Below, in pieces: positions 29,035 through 36,636 of a stretch of DNA of 64,000 nucleotides. The stretch's first letter is position 1; every line of letters begins with the position of its first letter. The stretch is from Sinisalibacter aestuarii (lineage in GTDB: Bacteria; Pseudomonadota; Alphaproteobacteria; Rhodobacterales; Rhodobacteraceae): assembly GCF_027923545.1 (NCBI RefSeq), contig NZ_BROH01000001.1, positions 695,001-759,000 on the forward strand, written 5' to 3'. Made by a program: the position numbers and the translations under genes. The notes below the pieces were generated by a model. That model was not told the DNA's origin and made no database searches. It was given only the letters and a program-made list of their open reading frames with translations.

Positions 29035-31601
29035 AACCTCTTGTGACTGCCGGGCTGGCCGCCCTGACCTGCTGCATCGCGGCGCCGACACTCGCCCAGG
29101 AGCGCCCGAATACGATCCTTGTCCTGGATGCATCAGGGTCGATGTGGGGCCAGATCGACGGGGTGAACAAGATCACCATCGCCCGCGAGGTGGTGGCCAG
29201 CATCCTGTCGGATTTCCCCACCGACCAGCACCTCGGGTTCGTCACCTATGGCCATCGTGAACGCGGGCAATGCACGGATATCGAGACGATTGTGGCCCCG
29301 GCGCCGGGCACCGCCGACGAGATCACCCGCATCGTCAACGAACTGAATCCGCGCGGCATGACCCCGATGTCCGATGCCGTCATCGCCGCCGCCCAGGCGC
29401 TGCGCCATACCGAACAGGCGGCGACCGTGATCCTCGTCTCGGACGGCATCGAAACCTGCAACCCCGATCCCTGCGCCGCCGCCCGCGCGCTTGAGGCGGC
29501 TGGCGTGGATTTCACCGCCCATGTCATCGGCTTCGACGTCAGCGGCGAGGCCGAGGCGCTGATGCAGATGCAATGTATCTCCGAGGAGACCGGCGGCAGA
29601 TTCCTGACCGCCGACAATGCCCGCGAACTGACCGACGCGCTGCGCGAAGTCACCGCCGCGCCCGCGTCTGCAACCTTAACCTTCACCGCAAACCTTGGTG
29701 GCGAGGGGATCGGCGACGCCACCGTCTGGGACCAACCATCAACGCCGCCGAACCTCCCCCTTCTGGGCGGCGAGGTGATCTGGGAAATCTCGGACACCGG
29801 GTTCAACAGGGTGCGGACGGGCACCGCAAATCCCTTCACCGCCGATCTGCCGTTCGGCGATTATATCGTGACGGTCCATTCGACGGCTCAGGACGACGTC
29901 TCGCAGACCGAAATCAGTCTGGCATCGGACAGCGCGCGCAATGTCCACGCGATCTTCCCGCCCATCGCGCCGGAGCAGCCCGCTGCACAGGTATTCGCTC
30001 CGGCGCAGGCCGTTGTCGGGTCCGCGTTCAGGGTGACCTGGGAAGGCGAGGACCTCCATCCGCGCGACTACGTCACCATCGTGCCCGCCGAAGCAGAGGA
30101 CGGGATCTATGGCGACTACGACCGGCTCGAGGACCACACCGAGGGCGAGTTGCGTGCTCCGGCCGAACCGGGCCTCTACGAGGTACGCCTGCAACTCGAC
30201 GCGGGCGACCGCGTTCTTGCCCGCACCCCGATCGAGGTGGTCGATGCAAACGTCACCGTGTCGGTCCCCGCGCAGGTCGTGGTCGGTTCGGCTTTCCCTG
30301 TGACCTGGCAGGCCGAGGGGCTGCACCCGCGCGATTACGTCACCATCGTTCCTGCCGGGGCCGAGGACGGCGCCCATGGCGATTATGACCGCATGGAAGG
30401 CCGCACCGATGGCGAACTGCGCGCCCCAGCCGAACCCGGTCTATACGAGGTGCGCCTGCAACTCGACGCCAGCGGCCGGGTTCTCGCCCGCGCTCCCGTC
30501 GAGGTGGTCGATGCCGACGTCTCCATATCCGCGCCGGCGCAGGTCGTCGTCGGGTCGGCATTCAGGGTGACCTGGCAGGCCGAGGGGCTGCACCCGCGCG
30601 ACTACGTCACCATCGTTCCTGCCGGGGCCGAGGACGGCGCCCATGGCGACTACGACCGCATGGAAGGCCGCACCGATGGCGAACTGCGCGCCCCGGCCGA
30701 ACCCGGTTTATACGAGGTACGCCTGCAACTCGACGCCAGCGGCCGGGTTCTCGCCCGCGCTCCCATCGAGGTGGTCGATGCCGACGTCTCCATATCCGCG
30801 CCGGCGCAGGTCGTCGTCGGGTCGGCATTCAAGGTGAGCTGGGATGCCGAGGGGCTGCACCCGCGCGATTACGTCACCATCGTTCCTGCCGGGGCCGAGG
30901 ACGGCGCCCATGGCGATTACGACCGCATGGAAGGCCGCACCGATGGCGAACTGCGCGCCCCAGCCGAACCCGGTCTATACGAGGTACGCCTGCAACTCGA
31001 CGCCAGCGGCCGGGTTCTCGCCCGCGCTCCGGTCGAGGTGGTCGAGGGCAATGTCTCGCTCAACGGGCCCGACAGGGTGCGGGCCGGAACGGAAATCACC
31101 GTATCGTGGGCCGGCACCATCCATCCGCGTGACTACATAGCCATTGTTCCCGTCGGCACGCCCGACGGCGAGCAGGACGGCTACCGCCGCGTCGGCGACA
31201 CCGAAGAAACGGCCACGTTGACCGCCCCAGCCGAGCCGGGCGCCTACGAGATCCGCTACCATCTCGATCACGGCAACCGGGTCATGGCACGCCGCCCGAT
31301 CGAGGTTCTGGCGGCGGATGCGCCGATGGACGAGGGCGCCGGGCTCGTGGTCCCTGGCACAGCGAGGCCGGGCGAAGTCGTCACGGTCTCATGGACAATC
31401 GAACCTGGCGATACCGACCGGCGTGTGGCGCTGGCACGAGCTGACGCACCCGACTTTACCTGGATTGCAGCCCATCGCGTGGGCGACGAAACCGAAACGG
31501 CATTCAAGCTCCCGGACGAGCCGGGACAATACGAAGTGCGGTTTCTCGACCTTCAACGCCAGAGCGTTCTCGGACGCGCGATGATCACGCTCGGCGAATG
31601 A
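29031..31601 (+). CDS. Secreted von Willebrand factor A protein with tandem Ig-like repeats (operon gene 7)
   Basis: An 856-residue exported protein. The signal peptide ends near APTLAQ. The VWA domain (about 25-205) has an intact metal-ion-dependent adhesion site: LVLDASGSMW, the Thr in RGMTPMSDA and the Asp in VSDGIETC. A linker of about 100 residues follows, then four copies of an 89-residue repeat (DNA 30000-31067), a fifth diverged copy and a sixth remote one. The repeats contain HPRDYVTIVPAGAEDG and APAEPGLYEVRLQL and look beta-sandwich-like. No membrane anchor or sorting signal follows, so it is periplasmic or secreted. A metal-dependent binding or adhesion scaffold is inferred. Confidence 0.88.
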   Translation: MKPLVTAGLAALTCCIAAPTLAQERPNTILVLDASGSMWGQIDGVNKITIAREVVASILSDFPTDQHLGFVTYGHRERGQCTDIETIVAPAPGTADEITRIVNELNPRGMTPMSDAVIAAAQALRHTEQAATVILVSDGIETCNPDPCAAARALEAAGVDFTAHVIGFDVSGEAEALMQMQCISEETGGRFLTADNARELTDALREVTAAPASATLTFTANLGGEGIGDATVWDQPSTPPNLPLLGGEVIWEISDTGFNRVRTGTANPFTADLPFGDYIVTVHSTAQDDVSQTEISLASDSARNVHAIFPPIAPEQPAAQVFAPAQAVVGSAFRVTWEGEDLHPRDYVTIVPAEAEDGIYGDYDRLEDHTEGELRAPAEPGLYEVRLQLDAGDRVLARTPIEVVDANVTVSVPAQVVVGSAFPVTWQAEGLHPRDYVTIVPAGAEDGAHGDYDRMEGRTDGELRAPAEPGLYEVRLQLDASGRVLARAPVEVVDADVSISAPAQVVVGSAFRVTWQAEGLHPRDYVTIVPAGAEDGAHGDYDRMEGRTDGELRAPAEPGLYEVRLQLDASGRVLARAPIEVVDADVSISAPAQVVVGSAFKVSWDAEGLHPRDYVTIVPAGAEDGAHGDYDRMEGRTDGELRAPAEPGLYEVRLQLDASGRVLARAPVEVVEGNVSLNGPDRVRAGTEITVSWAGTIHPRDYIAIVPVGTPDGEQDGYRRVGDTEETATLTAPAEPGAYEIRYHLDHGNRVMARRPIEVLAADAPMDEGAGLVVPGTARPGEVVTVSWTIEPGDTDRRVALARADAPDFTWIAAHRVGDETETAFKLPDEPGQYEVRFLDLQRQSVLGRAMITLGE
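30000..31067 (+). repeat. Four tandem 267-bp coding repeats inside the VWA gene
   Basis: Units start at 30000, 30267, 30534 and 30801. Units 2, 3 and 4 are almost identical in DNA as well as protein, including synonymous positions, while unit 1 differs at many codons. This indicates recent expansion or gene conversion and predicts length variation among strains. A diverged fifth unit begins at 31068. Confidence 0.93.
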
Positions 31602-31639
31602 TCTGCGACAATTACAATCAATCGGGAGTACTCACGACC

Positions 31640-32134
31640 ATGCTCAGAATAGCCATCACCGCATGTGGCTTCCTGGCCCTTGCCGCACCCGTCCTGGCAG
31701 CGGAACCGGGGGGAGCGGCATCAGGGACGATCGCAGGCGAAGAGATTGAACTGTCGGTCTGGACAGAGCAGTCCGACTTCACATCTTCAAGTTTTTCAAT
31801 CTATTTTTGGGCACCGGCACTGAGAGAGCGCGGTCTGGGCAGCTTGTCCCTCGGCGCAGAGTGGCTCGGCGATCTCGACGGTGACTTCTTTTCCGCGGAA
31901 ATCGACGTCCCGATTCTCGAGACCGATCCGTATCGCATTTACCGTGCGGACCTGGATGATGAACTCTCCCTGACAATCACGAGCGCCTCATACCAAGGCG
32001 GTATGCTGGCGATCGCGGGCCAGGTGGAAGGTGTTCTAACCAGTATGGACCGGATGGCCCTTCGCAATCCTGACCCCGACGACACTCTCAGTGTCAACCT
32101 GACATTCGAAGCAGTACTGAGCGAGTTGCAGTGA
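31640..32134 (+). CDS. Small exported protein of unknown function (operon gene 8)
   Basis: A 164-residue protein with a signal peptide ending near APVLA before AEPGG. An ATG at 31598 overlaps the VWA stop and would add 14 residues, but the ATG at 31640 gives a cleaner signal peptide and has GGGAG upstream. The mature part is acidic, cysteine-free and similar in layout to gene 1 at 25435. Function unknown. Confidence 0.78.
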   Translation: MLRIAITACGFLALAAPVLAAEPGGAASGTIAGEEIELSVWTEQSDFTSSSFSIYFWAPALRERGLGSLSLGAEWLGDLDGDFFSAEIDVPILETDPYRIYRADLDDELSLTITSASYQGGMLAIAGQVEGVLTSMDRMALRNPDPDDTLSVNLTFEAVLSELQ

Positions 32135-32616
32135 GGATCGCGGCGTTTTCCCTGATCGCAATCTGCCTGTCCGCGCCTGTGCTGGCCGATCAGGCGGGTG
32201 GGAATATGAAGGGGTTTCTGGAAGAGACACCTGTTTCATGGCGCATCGACGCCGACCGGTCGGAATACCATTTCGAGAGCGAAGGCATCGGCTCTCTGCG
32301 GATTCTTGCCGAACCGCAGGAGGTCCCATCGGGCATCGGTTCCATCCGGTTGCTGGTGATGGTGGCCGAGGGAACCACAAGTCTTCTCGAACTGAGGATC
32401 GAGGACGAAGGCGGACATTCCGTTCTTGGACTGTCAAGCGATGCAGGCGGGCAGGTGATGCTCGACATCGACCGCGCCAAGGACGGTACACTTTACGTCA
32501 CCGGCGTTATGGAGGCTGACCTGACGGCATACCCGAAGTCCGGCCGAACTGACGGCGAACGACAAACGCTGGTTCTGGATGTGGATGGAGGCCGGATCAC
32601 GGCCACCGGCCACTAG
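32131..32616 (+). CDS. Small exported protein of unknown function (operon gene 9)
   Basis: A 161-residue protein that starts at GTG overlapping the preceding TGA. The signal peptide ends near SAPVLA before DQAGG. The mature part is acidic and cysteine-free, with VSWRID near the start and beta-rich alternation. It is loosely related to gene 3. Function unknown. Confidence 0.76.
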   Translation: MRIAAFSLIAICLSAPVLADQAGGNMKGFLEETPVSWRIDADRSEYHFESEGIGSLRILAEPQEVPSGIGSIRLLVMVAEGTTSLLELRIEDEGGHSVLGLSSDAGGQVMLDIDRAKDGTLYVTGVMEADLTAYPKSGRTDGERQTLVLDVDGGRITATGH

Positions 32617-32643
32617 CGTTCTGCGGCAGGGAGGAACAATCCA

Positions 32644-33234
32644 ATGAGACCCGTCATCGTTTTGACAGCCATTTTGTCCTGCGCTGCCGTTCCCGCACTG
32701 GCGCAGCGCGCGGGCGACAGCTCCGACCTTTGCGGAACGTCCTCGCCGGCAACGTGGCAGGGCCTGCGGGAACAATTCGTGGGTGACTGGCGCGTTGACC
32801 ACCTGTCCGGCTACGTCCTTTCCGGCAGGATGGTCATCCCCATGGAGCCTTCCCCCCAGTCAGAGACCATGTCGATTTGGGTGCTGGGCGAGGATCTGCT
32901 GCTCGACCATCCGGAGATGACCGAGCCGATGGTTCTCACCCTTGCCGAAGAAGGCCGTTGGGTGACCGAGGCCGACCATCCCGAGATCCCCGAGCCGGCT
33001 CTGACGCCGGACGAAGCCGTGCTGGCATGGGCCGGAGACTGCGATCAGGAGGATCTGCCCCGCCTCATCGGTCAAAGCCACGTGGCCATGGCAGGCTCGG
33101 TCATGGACATGACGCTGCGCATGTTGCCGGTCGACATGGACACGATCTACGCCATCCTTGAGATCGAGGGCGCGGCCCAGGGCCAGTATGCCGTCGCGCG
33201 GCGCGTGGTCTGGCTGAACCGGGCCGGCGAATAG
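32644..33234 (+). CDS. Small exported protein of unknown function (operon gene 10)
   Basis: A 196-residue protein with a signal peptide ending near VPALAQ. Two cysteines (SDLCGTS and AGDCDQE) may pair in the periplasm. The early G-D-W and the late D-C recall gene 2. A GGGAGG site lies before the ATG. Function unknown. Confidence 0.78.
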   Translation: MRPVIVLTAILSCAAVPALAQRAGDSSDLCGTSSPATWQGLREQFVGDWRVDHLSGYVLSGRMVIPMEPSPQSETMSIWVLGEDLLLDHPEMTEPMVLTLAEEGRWVTEADHPEIPEPALTPDEAVLAWAGDCDQEDLPRLIGQSHVAMAGSVMDMTLRMLPVDMDTIYAILEIEGAAQGQYAVARRVVWLNRAGE

Positions 33235-33243
33235 GAGCCGACG

Positions 33244-33846
33244 ATGAAAACGCTACGTGCCGGCCTGTTCGTGACGCTGCTGCTTCCCGTCGCCGCCCTG
33301 GCCCAACCAACGTCCACCCTTACGGGCTGCCCGGCGGAACGTGCCGTCTACACGATGGCAACCGAAGGCAACGACCATGTCGTCCACCTGATTCCGGCGC
33401 AGACCCGGGCCGGCTGGTCGTCGGACCTTTATCTTCGTCTGACCACTCCGCAGCGCGACTATTGGTTCGTGTTCGGCGTCTCCGCGTCGCAGGGGAACAT
33501 GACGCTCCTTCCTGTCGGCGATCCCTATGCTCCTGAAGCCCGCGTTGGCGGCCCTGCAAACCTGATCGAAGCATTTCGGTCCCGCTCGCCGGATGCATTT
33601 CCTGGCGAACTGCCGTCGCTGCTGCGATTCTACGTGCTGGATGCGGAACTGGGCTTCACACCGGCGCAGCCGCAGCAGGGCCAACCCGCACCTGCCTTTC
33701 TGCTGATGCCGGAACTGAACACGGCGCTCTGGTATCACCTGCCGGCACTGACCGACGACCCGTCGGCCGAACGCGATCCGATGCCCCGGGGTATCTTCCG
33801 GCTGACGGAGTGTCTCGACACCACCCCGCCCGCCGCCTTTCCGTGA
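33244..33846 (+). CDS. Small exported protein of unknown function (operon gene 11)
   Basis: A 200-residue protein with a signal peptide ending near VAALAQ. The mature part has two cysteines (LTGCPAE and LTECLDT) and Pro/Gln-rich stretches (TPAQPQQGQPAP). It is the last gene of the operon, ten bases after gene 10. Function unknown. Confidence 0.76.
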   Translation: MKTLRAGLFVTLLLPVAALAQPTSTLTGCPAERAVYTMATEGNDHVVHLIPAQTRAGWSSDLYLRLTTPQRDYWFVFGVSASQGNMTLLPVGDPYAPEARVGGPANLIEAFRSRSPDAFPGELPSLLRFYVLDAELGFTPAQPQQGQPAPAFLLMPELNTALWYHLPALTDDPSAERDPMPRGIFRLTECLDTTPPAAFP

Positions 33847-33896
33847 TGCTGAACGTGAACGGAGTTGCCTGTTTCAGAGGGTTGCAGGGGTAGGCT

Positions 33897-33916
33897 CCCA
33901 TTCAGACGAACGGGGT
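33897..33916. promoter_or_regulatory. Near copy of the operon-head palindrome
   Basis: TCCCATTCAGACGAACGGGG differs from the 20-bp palindrome at 25361 at three or four positions, keeping the right arm GAACGGGG unchanged. It lies 50 bases after the last gene of the secreted-protein operon. It may be a second regulator site or a transcript-end structure. Confidence 0.5.
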
Positions 33917-34730
33917 GGAACGCCCACGCCCGCCGCACTGATGCGCGAAAACCGGAGGATATTGTTCCACCTGTTCCCGATACGCATGGCCTGACCATGG
34001 GCCTTGTCACTGCCCTGTTCGTGCATTCTGCTGCATTCTTCTGAGCAAAGCCCGCCCGCATGCGGCAGAAGAGGAGCCTCGAATGGGCGGGCGCCCGGAC
34101 GCATTTCACGTCGTCGGAGGTGTCACTACCCGCAGGGACTTGCCCGTCGCAGCCGTTGTCGGCCAGCGCGACCGGGTTCCTGGCACAGAAGGCTTTGCCG
34201 CGACTCGGCACCGATGTCGCCGGAAGCGACCGGGCGGTCGCTTGTCTCTCAGGTGCGGACCGGTGTCGGGCAGAACCCGGAGCCGGGAGACAGGCGAGGT
34301 CTCCGAGGGACAACGGGACAGGTCGCAGACAAGATCGTGTTTTGCAGAATGGATGGGAAAGACCGGCTCATTTGTTCGGAGCCGCAGCCGCAGGGCACAT
34401 CCGTCGACCTGAACGACGAAATTCCTCCGCTCGACCGGAGCGTTCGCCATCGGCACAGCCGGATCCGGTAGTAGTGGCAACGGCACCCGCCCATTGCATT
34501 GACCAAAGTCATTGCTCTTTCCGGGCGATATGCCAGAGTGTGCGATCAAGGAAGAGACGGCATGGTATTTTCGATCTCCTTTCTCGGCCGCCGTGCCGCA
34601 GGTAACGACGGATCGTCCGGCGTGTTTTCCCGACCACCCATCCTTCCCGGGGCAAAAGTGTTGCAGGTGCCCAAAGCCGCACCCGTGACGATGACTCGTC
34701 CAGTCCCACAAGAAGAGGCTGCGTAGTGAC
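33917..34730. other. Gap of about 0.8 kb with no supported gene
   Basis: Between the secreted-protein operon and the lactate-permease gene. Open frames occur on both strands, but none has family features or a convincing ribosome site; the longest read as low-quality Arg/Pro-rich shadows. It could hold a regulator lost by decay or an RNA. No clear terminator is visible. Confidence 0.5.
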
Positions 34731-36371
34731 ATGACCGATCCTCAGATCCCGGTTGATCTCCTGCAGTGGGGTCTTGCGCTGTTGCCGATTGCCGTTCTGA
34801 TGGTGCTAATGGTCGCGCTGCGCTGGACGGCGCCTCAGGCCGGCGCGTTCGGGATGTTCGCCGCTGCCGGCATATCTCTCCTTGCGTTCCGGACACCCCT
34901 GGAAACCCTCGCGGTTGGCGGGGCCAAGGGCGTTTGGGATGCTCTGTTCATTCTCTATGTCGTCTGGCCCGCGCTGCTTCTCTATCAGGTTACGGATCAG
35001 GCCGGTGGGTATGAGGCGCTACGTCGGGGGATCACAAGATTCAGCAACAACGAGCTTTTCGTCGTGCTGGCCCTTGGCTGGGTGTTTTCCTCGTTCCTGC
35101 AGGGCATCGCGGGCTTCGGCACGCCGATCGCCGTGGTCGCGCCCCTGCTGGTGGCCTTCGGGGTGCGGCCGATCTACGCCGTGGCCATCCCCATCATCGC
35201 TCATGTCTGGGCCAAGTTCTTCGGTACGCTGGCGGTGGGCTGGCTTGCCACGCTTCAGGTCGTCGATCTGGCCGACGAGGCTGAGGTGGCGTTTCAGACC
35301 GGTCTGCTTTTGATCATTCCGGTGGTTCTTGGCGGCTTCACCGTTGTCTGGATGTATGGGCGCGGGCCAGCGCTGCGCCATGCCTGGCCGCTGGTCCTGA
35401 TCATCGCGGCGATTCACGGCGGCGGCCAGGCAGTGATGACGCTTGTCGATCCGGTATTGTCAACGTTCATTCCCGCCACGCTGGCCTTGCTCGCGCTTTA
35501 TCCTCTGTCGCGCTGGAAGCGGTATGCGGACCTGCCCGACACGATCACCGACCGGCCGGCCATGCGCACAGTGCGCGCGCACGGTGCTGTCGAGGCCGCT
35601 GCGCCGATGAGTTTTGCGATGTCGTTCCTGCCCTACATCTTGCTGACCGGGCTGACCATCGGGGCGCTGGTGATCGAGCCCCTCAATGCCGTGCTTGGCC
35701 GGTTCAGCGTCGGCCTTCCGTTCCCGGAGGCGACAACGGGATACGGCGTCGTGCGGGCGGCGGCGGAGCCTTATTCGCCCATTGCGCCACTGACCCACCC
35801 CGGCACCTTTCTGATCCTCACATCCGTTGTGACCTGGATGATCTACCGCGCGCGCGGATACTACGCGGCGCAGGCGTTGCCCGAGGGCGGTGAGGCCGGC
35901 GAGCGTTCCGTGATGCGCGCGCTCCTGGCAGATGCCATCCCCGCCTCGGTGCCGGTGATCGCCTTTTTGGCGATGGCGCAGATCATGAACCATTCGGGTC
36001 AGAATGACGTGCTGGCGCTGGGGATCGCGGCGGTGGCCCCGGCGATGGCATTCGCCTTCCTGTCTGGCAGTATCGGGGCATTGGGGGCCTTCATGACGTC
36101 CAGCAGCACATCGTCGAATGTGCTGTTCTCGGATCTGCAACATTCGGTTGCTGAGCTGAAATCCCTGCCCGAAGCCGGCATCATTGCGGCGCAATCGGCG
36201 GGCGGAGCCATCGGCAACGCCATTGCCCCCGCCAACGTTGTGCTGGGGGCCAGCACCGCGGGCATTGCAGGACAGGAGGGGGCGATCATCCGCAAGACGC
36301 TGCCCTGGACGATAATCGCCGTTGTACTGACGGGGGCAGCGACGGTGCTGCTGGTCTGGGTGTTTCCATGA
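34731..36371 (+). CDS. L-lactate permease (LctP/LldP) family transporter
   Basis: A 546-residue transporter with about 13 hydrophobic segments. VFSSFLQGIAGFGTPIAVVAPLLVAFG and GALGAFMTSSSTSSNVLFSDLQ are the conserved family motifs (each read in two parts), the second near residue 455. The family moves lactate, glycolate or related hydroxyacids with protons. The substrate here is open: the next genes encode a small membrane protein and a gamma-glutamyltransferase-like enzyme, not lactate dehydrogenase. The start is the only good methionine; its ribosome site is weak. Confidence 0.9.
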   Translation: MTDPQIPVDLLQWGLALLPIAVLMVLMVALRWTAPQAGAFGMFAAAGISLLAFRTPLETLAVGGAKGVWDALFILYVVWPALLLYQVTDQAGGYEALRRGITRFSNNELFVVLALGWVFSSFLQGIAGFGTPIAVVAPLLVAFGVRPIYAVAIPIIAHVWAKFFGTLAVGWLATLQVVDLADEAEVAFQTGLLLIIPVVLGGFTVVWMYGRGPALRHAWPLVLIIAAIHGGGQAVMTLVDPVLSTFIPATLALLALYPLSRWKRYADLPDTITDRPAMRTVRAHGAVEAAAPMSFAMSFLPYILLTGLTIGALVIEPLNAVLGRFSVGLPFPEATTGYGVVRAAAEPYSPIAPLTHPGTFLILTSVVTWMIYRARGYYAAQALPEGGEAGERSVMRALLADAIPASVPVIAFLAMAQIMNHSGQNDVLALGIAAVAPAMAFAFLSGSIGALGAFMTSSSTSSNVLFSDLQHSVAELKSLPEAGIIAAQSAGGAIGNAIAPANVVLGASTAGIAGQEGAIIRKTLPWTIIAVVLTGAATVLLVWVFP

Positions 36372-36390
36372 CGGGTGAGGTGAACCGGAT

Positions 36391-36615
36391 ATGAATCGAC
36401 TTGTAACCCTGGCACTGTCTCTGGCCTTCCTGCTGATTGCCTTTCCGCTGATCAGCATCGGAACCACGAACGGCCCGCCCTTGCTGTGGTGGCTCGGGCT
36501 CATGGCCCTTGCCATTGGCGGGATCCTTCCCCCGCTGCGCCGCGTCTTTCCCCCAAAAGAGCCGTTACCGAAACCCACCAAAGTGGGTCTGCCGGAAGAC
36601 GAGCGGGTGTCCTGA
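36391..36615 (+). CDS. Small membrane protein of unknown function
   Basis: A 74-residue protein with two hydrophobic helices (about 5-25 and 32-48) and a basic, Pro-rich tail. GAGGTG lies eight bases before the ATG. It sits between the permease and the gamma-glutamyltransferase-like gene with short gaps, so it is probably co-transcribed and may be an accessory subunit of the permease. Confidence 0.65.
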   Translation: MNRLVTLALSLAFLLIAFPLISIGTTNGPPLLWWLGLMALAIGGILPPLRRVFPPKEPLPKPTKVGLPEDERVS

Positions 36616-36636
36616 CACCAGAAAAGGAACACGACA

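Noticed and set aside
30000-31067. Direct repeats considered as a CRISPR or satellite array
   Set aside because: The period is 267 bp, in frame, contiguous without spacers, and codes for a beta-rich domain.
34060-34726. Overlapping frames of 75-208 codons before the lactate-permease gene
   Set aside because: No recognisable family, poor starts and Arg/Pro-rich composition; left as a gap.
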